Assembly (NCBI GenBank): GCA_039619475.1
Contig: CM077115.1
Location: 397,454,557-397,518,556 of the forward strand
Origin: Icerya purchasi
Taxonomy: Eukaryota > Arthropoda > Insecta > Hemiptera > Monophlebidae
Reading direction: 5' to 3'
Length of the DNA: 64,000 nucleotides
Positions 49,966 through 63,679 of this stretch are shown here, in pieces. A model generated the notes under the pieces. That model was not told the origin of the DNA. It saw only the letters and a list, made by a program, of their open reading frames with translations, and ran no database searches. The translations under genes and the position numbers were made by a program. Numbering within the stretch: position 1 is the stretch's first letter; the number at the start of each line of letters is the position of its first letter.

Positions 49966-52900
49966 AATTTTATTTCGTGTATTTCGGAGCCCTTTTGATT
50001 GTAACCTCCTGACTTGTACCTTTGTTCTTTTACAAAATATCGGGTATATGTACATTTAAATGATAATAAATAAATAAACAATATTCCTCGAATATTTCGT
50101 GTAAACTTCTTTATGTCACGCAAACGATTTTATATTGTATAAATCTTTTTTTGCTAGACAATAATTCATTGTATCGTTTTATTTACCGCACCAGTTTCAT
50201 CCCATTTTAATTAATTAGGCCATTTAAAAAATATTACTTTCTCACACGTAGATTTGGATAAACAATTAAACGAAAGAATTATAAGCGAGCAATCCGGGCT
50301 GGGATAGCAGAAGTGGAGCATAGCGATATTTTTAAAAGTAAATAAATCAGACGGCTTATTCTTGTTGAAGAAAGTGGATTTGATTTTTTCTTTTATTTAT
50401 TAAAATAAATTCTTCTATACCGCACTGCAAATGAGCCGGATGCAATAACGCAGAATTATTTTATGTAACCTTTTTCACATTTTATTTACCAAGTTCCGAG
50501 AAATTAAGGAATTAATTTGACAAGTGAATACGAATTTTATTATTTGTTCGATTCCCCCCCCCCCCCAAATGAACTTTAATCCGCCGAAGATTATGTGGAA
50601 AATGGTGAAATTTATCAAAACAATAACTAAGACGCAGTTCAAGTTTTTTAATGTTTGATTGAGATAATTGAATTTTTGCGTAGATTTCCCGGAACAGCTA
50701 GAAGAGAAAAATCGCTTCATAGCAGCCAGAGTATTTTCCAGAATTATTAAATAATACAACTTTGAAATAATCTACGAAGGAAATGAATCAAGACTGCCAT
50801 GTTTATGTCACCGTTATTCATTGAGAATAAATAATTTTCGGTCGTAAAAATAATGTTTTAAACTCCATTCGGTTCATATAGATCTTATCACTGTGCCGCT
50901 ATTATAATAAATTTAATGTAACCCTATAATAATAAAATCAAAAAAACATCTACCTGTTGCTAATAAACGAATGGAGCATTTCATCTTACCGCGAATTTAT
51001 TACTTTGCGTTTCTGTTTTGTTTCTGTTTTTCTTTCAGTTTTACTTTGAAATCACGTACAATTATTTTTATAACGCAGATCGCTGATAAATATTTTACTT
51101 TCAAATTACATATAGCCCTAATTTCAATCCGACCGTTCACTCAAAGACAATTTATTTGCCGCCTTTTAAAAGCTCCATCCCATTCAGTCCATTGTTCTCT
51201 CTCCCTTACTTTTCGTTTTTGCGTGCGCCCCTCGATTAATTTAAATTTATGATGAAAAATGCTCTAATTTACACAAATGTTAAGAATCAACAAGTGTGTA
51301 ATTATTTTACAATAAAATACCCGTCGTGTCGTATGACACTTAAGTAAACAGAAATTAGTCTTTACACATGCGCGCGTTAGTAATTTTATTTTTTCATAAA
51401 TGATTGTCTAAAACTTATTCATTTTCAACCGGGTTAAATCGTAATTAAAATAAAAAAATACCTTTATTAATTGTAAAATTAAAGATGTTTTTCAATTTGA
51501 TCGTACCTTCCACTATATAGTGAAACGAATAATATGACAAAAATAAAAGTATTACAAATTGCATCGAACCGTTATGTAAGGAAATTGAATTTTAAGAAAA
51601 TAAATAATGTTTTTTTGCCATTTTGCAATAATATTTTTTGTATAGTGATTACTTATGTTTTAAATGCTGCTCATTTCTCACTTCAAAATAAAAACGACTA
51701 ACCATTTTTAACAATAATAAAAAGAAAATACTTATTCCTAGTAATATGTACATCTTTTGGAGGGGTTAGATATCGAGTCCCTTTGTTTGTAATTTAAGCA
51801 GAAAAAATCTGCTGAAATATTTATTATCATTTACTTAATATTAAGCGCCGTAAAGTAGAAATATTCTCAGAGATCCGCCGTTCGATAAGTCTCATATTTA
51901 CACATATTATTCTAGTGTTATCCCAACGATAAATTATATTCAGATCCCTGTTCGGGCGCCGATTATTTTAATTTCATTGCACTTTTGTTAAAACATGATG
52001 TTTTTCTCTTTTTAACGATACTCGGATAAGATTAAATGGGGGAAAATACAGCAGCATTAGTTTTGAGCAATGTCTCTAAATTGGCAATTAAATAAATAAT
52101 AATGATAACATGAATAGTCCCGAGAATTAATAGTAATGCACTAAAGCAGTAAATTGTGAAAAAGTAAAGGTGACAAACTTATATTACCGTAATAATAATA
52201 ATAATTACCCAGCACTGTGTTTCATATAACAAAACTACTCTATTATCCGTTTCATTTTTATATTTTGCTTTTCAGACAACTATGAGTGAAATTCAAGTTT
52301 GTATACGCGAATTTAGGCGAATAAAAAATAAACCGAAATCGTCAACAAACGGGGTGGTGGCACGAAATAAAGATGGAAACCGAAATACAGTCATCAAATT
52401 GTTATTATTGGGTTAGTTGGATAAAAATGGAATATATGCAGAAATAATAAAAAAAAAAAAAAAAGAATAGGAAAAAATCCTTTCAAGCTTATCCGAGAGT
52501 GAAATACACGAAAGGAGAATTTGCGATGGAAAAGAGTGTGGAAACGTGTTTGGAGCGAATTTGACGGAATAAGTGCAGCGCGCAGGATAGAGCGCTAATA
52601 TGTCTGGACCAGCGGCATTGGACGTAACCCATTTTTCAAGAATGGCAGTCGTCCTCCACTGCCGAATACCCAGAATGACCCCTGCCATTCTATGACGTTT
52701 TCCTTTTGGCTCATTCAATTCGCGGCGTGCACACACACACACACTCACGACGCACACGCACGTACACAGACTCTAGCGGAATAGAAAAACACAGTCGAAT
52801 ATTTCAGTTGATGTCTACGCGCTGGCAATAAGGTCGGTCGGTTCGAATTTAATGGCTACACAGATGCGCGTACATATACGTGTATAGAGACAATATGGAG

Positions 52901-55547
52901 GAGGCCTTTTCACGTCACCCCAATTCTGTCTGCAGAACAGTTGTTACCGCACCTTCGTAATATATACGATTCTTGTAGACTGCGTGAATTGTTCCGAGTC
53001 GCTGTATTGTTCGCGCTCAATATTATGATAATAGCGCGATCTGCGACATACTGAACCAATTTCAACGCTGCAACAGCGCTCCTAGGCACATTAAATCACG
53101 AAAATTTTACAAAGTGTTCCTTTCCGTTTTGTTTCTTTTACTGTTCCTTTTTTTTTTTTATTTTTGTGGAACAAAAACTATCTGTTTACGAAACGTCTAT
53201 GAGATGCATATCTGCTTGTAAAATATCTGCTCATGAAACTGCGATTGCAGCTAGGTCGCTTTTGAATATGGCGGCACAAGTGCATAAGATCTGGTTGAAG
53301 AAAACGGAAAAAACAGAAAGAAATTTAGATAAACGTTGACAATACAGCGCACTGGATGATAATTCGTTTCTGTTACTGAAGGCCTCAGCGTTAATTAAAC
53401 CATTAACAGGGAACTTCTGTCCGTTGTTAGGGCAGGTTATCTGTGCTTTAGATTTGGGGTTTCTTCTTTGCCTCTACCTCAACAAGGTTTAATCGTTTAG
53501 TAAATCTGAGAATATTTATTAACTGTAGCGCGTTAGCGTTAAAATTTCATTGTTGAACCAAGAGAGTACTGTTTCAAAATCATTATAACGTATTTTTGTT
53601 ACACCATGATTATGTGGTTTGCTACTACCAAACATGTTGGCGTTTATAATACTTTTTAACATTTGTAAAATTATATAACATTTTAATATTTTAACATTTA
53701 TACAATTGTGCAATATTTTAATATTTAAACATTTATAAAATTATAATTTCTGTTCAATTGCATTCTTTTCGTTTCATATTTTTTGAAAATTTGTAAATAA
53801 ACTTCATATATATATATATATCAAATAAACTATTAAATAACCAATTACATTGTATGAAAACGATTTCAACTAAAGTTCGAGCAACGTTGCAAAAGGTCAA
53901 CTTGACGAAAAGTGTAAAGCACAACGAATGTTTGTATTGTCCCGGTAGAATGACAGCGTATCCGGTTTCGTGTAAAGAATGTCGATTATCGTTCACGAAA
54001 CGAACTTGATCGGAAAAACTTTCATTCGAACACACAACAGACATCCGAAGAATTTTTCTTTGGAGCGCGAGATTGAAAAAGATATTTCGGCTATAGGGAC
54101 ATATTTAAAAATCAGGAAATTAATTAATTAATTAATTTTCTATTACTTTTTAAAGAATCTTTAGAGGGCATATAAGAATTGTTTTTTTCGTTCTATAAAA
54201 GAATTGTAAACAGAAAACAAAAAAGTGCATTTTCTAGCGATTTAATTACCAGATGGGACCTTTCCTATTTTTCATCAGTTTTTCGCTGTGCCGCCTTTTT
54301 TTTTTTTAAATTTTCGAGTGGTCACGTCCCCCACTGCTCCCTCTCTGCAGACGCTAATCTAGCAAAATCACTCGCTATGAATTGTGTCCGCAGTATTCGC
54401 TGCGTTTTACTAAATTCGGCTCAGTTTTCGTTCCCCCTTGCGGTCACTTACACAACTCGCAAGTCAGCCATCTTCGAAGTACCAAATTACTGATTTTTGC
54501 TTTCGCTTGTTTGCACATATTACAGTTTTATAAAGTCCATAACAGCGGTGAATTTAAAATTCAAAACAAACGGTAACCCATCGTACGCACATTTCACTAT
54601 AAAACGTAAAAACAAAAAATCCCCGGAGTATGTATTTGGATCGACAAAAATATAGAGCTACGGTCAAGAAGGAAATTCTAAGAATACAGTTAGGCTGCGA
54701 AACATTTTTGGGCAAAAATAACCGATCTTGAATTGGAAAAGCGAAAAGAAATATACATATATTAGTAACGAGTATAAATGGTCTTAAATCCCCCCCCCTC
54801 GTCCCTAAAAAAAGAAGCAAAAAATGTGTTAGTAATGACAAATGCGCACTGTACACAGAACCATCCGATCAAGATCATATTATCGGAAGTTATATAACAT
54901 ATTTTTTTTTTTCTTCTAGCAATTTCAGATCACACCTTAATAGGCTGCATTCATTTTTATTAATATTTCTTTTCTCTATTCTAATTCAAAGCGGCATATT
55001 GAACTGTTTTCAACTTATAACTCTATCACTACATTGTAATTTTACCAGTTATTCATTAATATTATTAATACTTTTAAAATAAACAAACATTTTAAAAGTA
55101 TTAACATTAAGGAAACACAAAAAATGGATGAAGATAATTTTCATTAATTAATACATCGGCTTTAAAAAAAAAAAAGGAGCAGATTATATGCTCGTCGCGT
55201 TGCGTTTTCTCTTTTTTTTTTGGATTTTTTTCACATTTGTGGATGCATAATTTACGCGCTTACGTGAATTTTTATTTTCAATAATTAGGTTTATTCAGAA
55301 AGAGTACTAGGCAGTGCTGGTACTTTGTAAATACCAAATAGGTTTTGAACACTCATTAGTTACCCCACATAACATTAAAAAAATGAGATTTCTTTAAGGA
55401 AGATTTAGTAATATAACGAACGCGACCGACTTAAAGTATTCTCATTTTATTGTGGAAATGTTGAAAAAATTTCTAGTAAGACAAAAAATGTGTTGTTAAT
55501 ATTATCACGGTTATTCGAATAATGAAAATTGAAAATGCCATAGCGTC
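49966..55547. other. Intergenic stretch with one less AT-rich patch (52500-53100)
   Basis: No gene recognised. The patch 52500-53100 includes a (CA)n run near 52733-52745 and a palindrome-like CGTACATATACGTG word near 52869. C runs occur near 50556-50568 and 54790-54799. Frames are short and without known domains. Confidence 0.45.
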
Positions 55548-55555
55548 GTTTAGAA

Positions 55556-55911
55556 CAGGGGTACTTTGGAAATGCATAATTCCGCGGGCCGCATATAAAA
55601 TCATATATATGCCCATGTTAGATTTAGAGCCACTATAGACATTCCTTATAGTAAAAAATTGAAACATAATGAGTTATTATTATTGTGTTTACCATTATTC
55701 TTACATGTAAACATAGATAATATAATAATAATGATACTAGGATGGTCATTGCGTCACTGAGGTCACTTAAGGGCGAAACATGAAACTTGTTATATTAAAT
55801 GTTCCAACATGCGCGGTCATTATGAGTTCGCAGAACATAATTTTTTACTACTTTAGCCATCTCGCGGGCCGCAAAATGTTCAAGGCGGGCCCCGCTGGTT
55901 AGCCACCCCTG
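55556..55911. mobile_element. hAT-type MITE with perfect 8-bp target-site duplication
   Basis: Left end CAGGGGTACTTTGGAAATGC; right end, reversed, CAGGGGTGGCTAACCAGCGG. The first 7 bases match, and GCGGGCCGC subterminal blocks lie near both ends (about 55583 and 55864). GTTTAGAA flanks both sides exactly (55548-55555 and 55912-55919), the 8-bp duplication expected of hAT insertion. At 356 bp it has no transposase and must have moved in trans. Confidence 0.9.
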
Positions 55912-56169
55912 GTTTAGAAGTTCATCGCTGATGGAAGACTCTTTCCCCGTCAGCTATTTGAATGGTCCTTTGTTTATTAATGTACCGATGGGACCATATG
56001 ACTATCGACGAGTACCTGCGAATCCTGATGCTCATTAGTCGTTAAACGTTAAAAAAAGGGGTCTCCTCAGAGACATATCTTAATAGTAGAAAACCGGACA
56101 AAAATTAGCCGTAAAAATTTTAATTAGAATTTAGGAAAAATACGGAGACCCAATATTTTATAATTAAAA

Positions 56170-56660
56170 AAGTTGACTTAAACATGATCAGTGTTAGTTT
56201 ATACGAATTTAGGTTCGAATAAAGATAATCGGAAACCACCCAATGTGCGATTTACAAACTCATTACCGACGGAATTCGAACATTATATTCTTAAGCCAAT
56301 ACGTCTATTTATAGAGTAAATTAGCAAATTATAATTTAGTCCATCTTATCGTTTAAAAGTACTTATACTAAAAAATTGGCAAATAAAAAAGTTTCTTACA
56401 AAAAAAAAGAAAATATCGTCTTCAAATGTACTCTATCAATTTAATTGAAAAGCATTAAAAACTAAAAAATTATTACACTCGATAAACACAATAAAATATA
56501 TCTTACGCAGTAAAATATACTTCAAAAAGAGGGATATTATGATTAATTAAACAACATTCATAGCTTAATTAGAGTATACATTGCAACGATAATTAAGAAT
56601 CGGAATTAAATATTGCCAGTGTTTCCAATACACTTGGCTTATAAAATATTTATGTTGTTA
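56170..56660 (+). repeat. ~480-bp dispersed repeat, copy B
   Basis: Direct-orientation partner of 47935-48400, with the same word order throughout and many point changes and small indels. Non-coding. Confidence 0.78.
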
Positions 56661-57629
56661 CGGTCATTTCATAAGTTGTTTTTTTTTTCTTTTTGGTTGT
56701 TGCAGTTTGAATCTATTGTATACCCTTGATTGTATTAATATTTTCGAAGAATATTATTATGACATGCTTTTATGTACATTTTACTATGGAGTATATTATT
56801 TTTTGTTCAGCAATTATTTCTTTCGTTTTAGTGCATTTTGATTTAATTCTTTCGAATCTATTAATTTCTAAAAAACAAACGTCTCTATAGGAGAATAAAA
56901 TGTTTTTATATATTACCGGTAAAACTATGTTGGAACAGGTCATCTTCCAAAAAGAAAATGATTTCCCCGACAGAATAGGAACATTTTGTAAAGAGATCCA
57001 TAGCTCATGCGAAATATCGCGCTCGGAGACTTACGTCTATAATATGGTCTGGTACCATTTCGCCTAAAAATGGAATGACCCATAAAAAAATAATAATAAT
57101 AATAATTTGAAAAAATCAACTTAGCAACACAGTCACCTTTGGTAGGCAGAAAAAAAGATTACCCTGGCGCAGCGGGGGATCCCTCAATTTTTTAACCAAG
57201 AAAGCGTCTTTGACAAACAATGCCGCGTTTGCCCGCTGCCGAGACCGTCCGAGAAATTGAATGATTGTTACCCAAATTTTATTATTTTTCTAGCTCGGAC
57301 AACGTAATTAAAGGTCGCAAGAAATGCCGAATTGGTCTCAATATGCGGAAAATCACCGCAGACTGACTGCTTTCCGCTATGAAGTCGCTATTTGTTCTGG
57401 CTTGGGTGTTATGCGTATCGCCGCTTAATTGCTATAAATTTTTGTTTTGTACGTCAGAAGTACATTATAAAATATTTGGTTAATTGAATAGCGTCTTTTT
57501 ATATTCTCTTTCTTTTTCCTTTTTGTAATATTAAATCGTAATCTTTTGGCAATTGATTGAATTAAGACATTTTAAATAGTAAAATAGAAGGTTTTTTTTC
57601 TTTATTTTCTTTTGGATTTGCCGAAAAAT
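56661..57629. other. AT-rich DNA, nothing recognised
   Basis: No coding or RNA feature supported. Confidence 0.5.
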
Positions 57630-57745
57630 GGCGTCTGAACCAGTAAAATGGTCGATTCACATGAATATGAGTTACGCGCGAACAAACATAAAAAAAAAAA
57701 CATACGCGACGAGCATACACTTTCTTTTTGTGAGTCCGAAAAAAT
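57630..57745 (+). repeat. Retroelement-tail-like dispersed repeat, copy 3
   Basis: Contains AATATGAGTTACGCGCGAAC, then ACAAACATAAAAAAAAAAAC, CATACGCGACGAGCATA and a TTTTTGTGAGTCCG word, ending AAAAAATTAAAA; the same order as the copies at 13038 and 28935. The 63-codon frame across it is not a gene. Confidence 0.65.
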
Positions 57746-58989
57746 TAAAAATTAGAGACAAGTTTATTAAGTATACTATTAGATTAATAATTAATTTTTG
57801 CTCAATAAAACTGTATTAACTTTAATTTTCGTTTGTTAACTTTTTAAGTACACCTTCTTTTTGATGGGTAATCGTCCGCTGCTGACAAGTCTGACGCAAT
57901 AAAGAAAAACAAATAAACAAATAAATACACTTTTGGCCTCTTTTTAAGATTTAAAAAGAAAATATTAGAAACAAATTTCTCTTCAAAAAAAGAATTAAGA
58001 AAACGAAAAAAATTATTCTGTTTGTTTTTTAACGAGGAACTTAGATAAAACTAGCATAAATGTGCATTGTTTTCAATTTATAATAAAGCATTTATCCGTT
58101 TACAACTCTTTATTTAGATTATTTTTCTTTCTTTTTATCTGCAACTCTGAAAAACTTCAATGTTCATGTCACACTAAATATCAATAAGGGGCTTCCTATA
58201 TACTGACTGATAAGGCGGGTGGGATTTATATAGCACTGGACTTAGAATGGGATAACTCACAAATATTAATCGGAGTCGTCATTTCGCGTACATTTACATT
58301 AAACATTTTTAACGGTATTTTTTCACTTCTGATTTTCATATGAACCTTTTTTGTTGTTTTTCGAAAAGAAACGATTAACAGCGGAATCAAATAGAAAAAA
58401 AAAAAAATGATGCGTTTAGTCTGTTTAAAATTCGACAATGATGACGCGCTGTTGCCAACACGAAATCATTCGTATGTTTGTCTGACTTTTTTTTTATTAC
58501 CTGAGTAACCGAAACCTTAAATTTAGGCGAAATGGGAATTAGGCGAAATGGGAATTAGGCGAAATGGCAAGTCATCGATAATATGGTGGTAACTAAACGG
58601 AAACTTAGTCTTGGAATGTCGGACAAGCGAGAAATATACTCTTTTGGGAAATACGCACTAAATGTAATCTGCGTGGATTTATAAGTATCAAACTATTGGA
58701 CTGCAGGGATCGCAAACATTTTTTTTTCTTTTTTTTTCTCTTGAAAGAGACGAGATCTATGCATCTAGATTCCACTGAAATACTTGCACAATACTGTATT
58801 AAATAATGTTAATGCTGTGAAATTTAAAATTTAAAAAAAACACATTATCGTGACGATGCGGCACTCAAAAGATAACGACAGAAATGAAAACAATAAGCAT
58901 AACTATTGCAGTATGTGAAAGATAATCGGTAACGATCATTATCCGTGGATTTTGAGGTCACGCGAATCATCCAAAGAGACGAAAAAACT
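57746..58989. other. AT-rich DNA, no gene seen
   Basis: Contains only a short tandem repeat at 58523-58570. Confidence 0.5.
58523..58570. repeat. 16-bp tandem repeat, three copies
   Basis: TTAGGCGAAATGGGAA three times; the third copy has one substitution (GGCAA). Confidence 0.95.
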
Positions 58990-59085
58990 GAATTAAGAAA
59001 ATTTTCATTCCCATGTTTATATGGACCGATTTTACTGATTCTTTGTCCATTCGAAAGGGTGCCATTCAGCTTAGGTATTGATAGC
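58990..59085 (-). repeat. Retroelement-tail-like dispersed repeat, inverted partial copy 4
   Basis: The reverse strand reads ACCTAAGCTGAATGGCACCC, TTTCGAATGGACAAAGAATC and AGTAAAATCGGTCCATATAA, matching the 5' half of the copy at 28935. It abuts the ~280-bp tandem array. Confidence 0.65.
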
Positions 59086-59590
59086 CGAGCTTACAACTTT
59101 ATATTTAGATCCTCGGGGCGTTAAAAGCTCAAAAGGTTCCAAAAAAAATTTTTTTTTTTTGGTCATGTGATATATACTGATGGAAAGATCGCTACTTGTT
59201 GGGAACAAAACCGTGTTTAATTTCCTTAACGAAACTTTCAAAGTTATCGAAAAGTTCCAAAAAGTGCAAAAAGTGACGTGTAGTCCACTCCCTCGTGGCG
59301 CGGTTATTGTAGATAAAAATTTTAAACAACATTAAAAATATGCGCATCCCCGTATATTTCTCTAGTTTGGAACATCTGGGTTTCCAATTTTAAAATCAGC
59401 CACCGAGACGCCGAAAGCTCGACATTTCTGAAAAAAAATATTTTCTTTTCCGGGCATGTGATATTTCGTTGGAAAGAAAGCTGTTTGTCGGCGGACGAAA
59501 CCGTATTTCATTTCCTTAACGAAACGTATGTTGGCGAATAGTTCAAAAAAGCGCGAAAAATTACGTATTTCCCCTTCTTTATGCTGCAAA
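59085..59590. repeat. Second array of the ~280-bp tandem repeat, about 1.8 units
   Basis: CATGTGATAT words at 59164 and 59455 give a period of 291. Other words match the 4677-5340 array: TTTGGAACATCTGGGTTTCC, TTCCTTAACGAAAC, AAAAAGCGCGAAAA-like and ATGCGCATCCCCGTATATTT. Confidence 0.8.
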
Positions 59591-59806
59591 AAATCAGATT
59601 TCTTTGTTTCGAATTTAGCATTATGTAAACATAAATTATAGTCTTACATACAAAATCATAGCGCATAAAGCATCATGCTCGACTGAACTTGTTTTTTTTA
59701 TGCACAAAATATGTAGAATAATGCGACAAAAATGTTGATTTTTAGCAAGAAAAAATTCAATTATAATGCTAGAAATTGTAAAATAAAATGTTTTGAAAAA
59801 AAAAAA

Positions 59807-60207
59807 TACTGACTTCAAGATTTATTGTAAAAATTTAATAAAAACGCCCTAAAAAGTAAAAAATAATTATTTAATAAAGATGCACTAAAAAGTAAAAAAT
59901 AATTATTCGATAAAAAATTTAGTGATATTATCGTAATTCTTATTCAACGTTAACTTTTTGGAGTCGGCATCAAATATCATATTAAAATAATAATAAAAAA
60001 CTGCATTAAACGTTCTTTAAATTGTTCCTAGATATTGTGATAGGAATTTTGATGGCGACTCCAAAAAGTTAATGTGCATAAGAATTACGATAATATCACA
60101 CCATTTAAGGTATATCACTCTGAAATATATTTTTTATTGAATAATTATTTTTTACTTTTTAGTGCATTTTTATTAAATTTTTATAATAAATCCCGAAGTC
60201 GGTATTT
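59807..60207. mobile_element. Foldback MITE-like element with ~165-bp inverted arms
   Basis: The left arm (59807-59975) and the reverse complement of the right arm (60045-60207) share TTTATTRTAAAAATTTAATA, GCACTAAAAAGTAAAAAATA, ATTATTCRATAAAAAAT, GTGATATTATCGTAATTCTT and TTAACTTTTTGGAGTCG. A spacer of about 70 bp lies between. The left arm also repeats an internal CTAAAAAGTAAAAAATAATT segment. No coding capacity. Related decayed copies lie at 12060-12430 and 48480-49085. Confidence 0.85.
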
Positions 60208-60439
60208 TCTTTTTTTTAAACATTTTATCTTCATATAAACTTGACGTTTCATGTTCAGCAATATTAAAAATACTCGTATACACGATAATACAAAACATTA
60301 CGATTCACATTAATTTTATTTAAAAATGCCGACTGGTTGCCGATAACACTTGAATGCTATGATAATAGATCAGGTCATCCGAAACTAATCCCCATTTTGA
60401 AATATAATTAAAGTATATGAATAATATTTGTATTTCATT

Positions 60440-61690
60440 TTTATTTACATAATTGTATCCTTCGATCGCGTTTGGCATCAAAGATTACTATGTAAACTAA
60501 AACTAATTTTACCAAATGACTTATATGCAGTTATGGTATCATATTTGACAAACAGAAGTTTCAATGTCAAGATAAACTCATCATTATCTTTGTCAAATAA
60601 CATAAAGGCATCAGTGCCACAAGGTAGTGTACTTGGCCCGCTCCTGTATTCCATCTACACAGCGGATGTGCCAGTACTAAGGACGACAGTAATCGCTACC
60701 TTTGCGGATGATATCTGTATTCTTGCTCGGCACAAAAACCCAGTGTACGCATCCTTGTTGACGCAGGAGCATTTAACCATTATCCAGCAGTAGGCACTTA
60801 AGTGGAAGATTAAACTAAACCACCAAAAAACCAGACAAGTAACTTTCACTCTAAACGTGCAAAACTGTCCCCCTAATACGATAAATAATCAGCGCATAAT
60901 TCAAGAAAATCATATTAAATACCTAGATATGATATTAGATCGAAGACTTACATGGAGAAGCCATATATCGTTCATCCGGCAAAAAATGGCTTCAAGAACT
61001 AAGGCTCTCAACAGCATATTAGGTAAAAAATTAACAATTAATTTGAAATGCAAGAGGCTAGTTTATCTTTCAGTCGTAGCGCCAGTCTGGAAATACGGAT
61101 TAGAAGTATATGGAGCCACTGCGAAGAGTAACCTAATTAGGGTTCAACAGTTCCAATCGAAAACGTTGAGGCAATTGGTAGACGCACCGTACTATGTATC
61201 GAATCACACTCTACATACAGACCTAGATGTTCCATACGTAAACGATTTATACTTAAAACAATACAAACACTTTTATGAGGCTCTTCAACTCAATCAAAAT
61301 CCAGAGGTATCGAACATCAGTCGCTGGGATCAGCCAAGGAGGCTCAAAAGAACATGGGCCGGTGACGCCCTAGGTGTCAGATGCGATAGATAACATCGTC
61401 GTTAATACCTCAGCCGTCGAACGAACAAAATCCAGCGCTATAGTAAACAGTTTTAGATATCAGAAGCAGAAGATAACTCCGCCACTAACATCTCGGATGT
61501 GAAAGGAATGAACTCCAAATTATAGTAATCAGTTTTTCCGATTGACTAATGCTTATGCTGCCGCTGGGTAACTGAGCATGAAAAAAAAAAAAATAAATAA
61601 ATAAAATAAAATAAAATAAAATAAAATAATAGCCTCGTCAATTATGGTCTTAGGACCGGTGTGATGTAAAAAAAAAAAAAAAAAAATTGT
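60440..61690 (+). mobile_element. 5'-truncated jockey-like non-LTR retrotransposon with A-rich 3' tail
   Basis: One continuous frame (60428-61393) with a single in-frame TAG at 60791. It opens at the first catalytic block, SFDRVWHQRLLCKL, and continues with YLTNRSFNVKINSSLSLSNN, SVPQGSVLGPLLYSIYTADV and FADD, the second catalytic block. Then come WKIKLNHQKT, YLDMILDRRLTWRSHI, the thumb region (VYLSVVAPVWKYGLEVYGA) and RRLKRTW near the C-terminus. The domain order and the PVWKYG and RRLKR motifs fit the jockey clade. The fingers, endonuclease and ORF1 are absent, as in typical 5' truncation. The 3' end has (AAATA)n repeats (61580-61627) and another poly-A run at 61671-61686. Damage is slight, so this insertion looks younger than the other RT relics here. 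Confidence 0.88.
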
Positions 61691-63660
61691 ATATAATTTT
61701 GCAATTCAAATGCTATGTCGTTTCTTTCTTAATCGCCCACCTTAACATATATCGCTGGATGTTTGAGGCAATTTCAAAGTAAATCTTTTTTGGGCAATTA
61801 TGATGCCCGAGATAAATGTGACTAATAAAATAAAGGCCTTTGTAATATTTTATATTTTGGACGTTTAAAAATATCTTAGTAAGAGCAGTCATTTCTGTTT
61901 CTCGATGTGAGTATCATACAATTCGGTTCCATTATTATTTCATATATAATAAATAGGTGATTAATTAATAACGTTTTTTAAAAAAAAAAAAAAATACATA
62001 TACTTTAGTAGATAGAAAACCTGTGTTCTGGCACACGTTTTTTTGCAGAGGCGGTTTTTAAGGAAATATAAATTTAAATAAATAAATAAAATAATATATG
62101 ACTACACTCGCTTTTTCCCTTAGTTCTTGAGCAGAGTACACCATCATGATGTCATTCTATTCTAACTATATTACAAACCAAAATCCATATATCTCAACGT
62201 CCACTACACCTCAAATCAACCACCTGCTTTCTCTGCAAACATCAGTACAGAAATACCCATTTCCCAGAAACAATGCTCAGCCAAAACATGGATTAGGAGA
62301 AAGGCTTTAACCAGCCACTTATACTTTTTCTAACCCCCATTAAGTTGGTTTGTATGCTTGTGTGTTTGCATATGTATTGATGATGCATTTACCATTGTTC
62401 AACCTATGTAATAGTTTGTGCTAACCGATACTAGTTATTTATGACTGTGTATGCTTTGAGAATATGTTTTATTGTTGACTACCCACCATTCAATTTTTCT
62501 AACCCATACCAAATCTGTTATTTTTTTTTCTTTTTTACGTGTGCATGATTTGGAAATGCATTTTATTATATCCGTAACCATCCAATGCGAATATAACTTG
62601 CTAACCTAATATTACTATCCCTCCTATGTTTGTTCCAACAAATATTCCAATGAATATGGTTTGATGTGTTGATTAATTGAAATTAGTCTAAACTTTGCCA
62701 GCAATGCTTGTATATTTGTATATATAATTCAATGTATATTCCACCTATATGTTTGAAGCATCTGCTGTGTTTATGTGATTTAAAAGATGCATTAATGTAT
62801 ATCTAAGTGAAATAATTGTGATGACAATGCACATAATGAAATATGCCTCAGCTTAATATATCTAACCAAAAATAACCACAGTACTAACCTCAACAAAGTT
62901 TATTTTTGTTCTAACCTATATGTTTCTAGTATGATGCCTTGCATAGGAGCAATCAGAGTGGATGATTGATAATCACTAACCGGTGTTATTATACAATTAT
63001 TTTAATTGCTGCAAAGGCTGCGTTTAATACTTAGCAGAGTTGCTTTTTGGCATGTGTTGAGTCTACCTTTTAATTATGCACGGCTCTATGAAATTTTCAG
63101 TGTATGAAGAGCCAAACTCTTCCAACACAGTAACATGTGTGCAGTTGATATGCTATATGCACGTTTGATATAGTATACATGTGTGTTATAGCATACTGAT
63201 ATGCATGTGATATAATAATGCCGATGATGTTGATTAAAATTAAGAAATCAAACTGATTGTAGATACTCAGATGTTGAAGAGCTATTCATGTATTCTGGTG
63301 CGAGCGTTTAATCTATAACAACAATATATAAGAACTAATTTTGACCGCTCGTACTATAACTACCAATGCAATAAGCACTATGAGCAATTTAATTAGCAAG
63401 TAGCACTCACTTGTTTAATGGAGAACACACTCTACCACTCACTTAAAGTTTTTATTATTTGACAAATATAATTATATTCCCAGAAATTCTATTAAACACG
63501 TCTTCTTAACCTAATAGAGCCATCGCTTGAATAACAACCCATCTCCTTTGTTGCACCAATACAACCATTAGAATATAAGAACTGTAAATTTCTGCAGCAT
63601 GCCTCCGAACATCACAAATAGGGATTAAGATAAATGTAAAATCGTAAAAAGAAGCGCTCA
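61691..63660. other. AT-rich DNA with many CTAACC words, no gene
   Basis: No recognisable frame or element ends. From about 62320 to 62950 the words CTAACC and TGTGTTTG/TATGTTT recur irregularly. Confidence 0.45.
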
Positions 63661-63679
63661 ATTTAAACTAAAAGCACTT

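Noticed and set aside
53754..54044. 96-codon minus-strand frame
   Set aside because: Considered as a transposase or RT scrap, but no catalytic block could be found.
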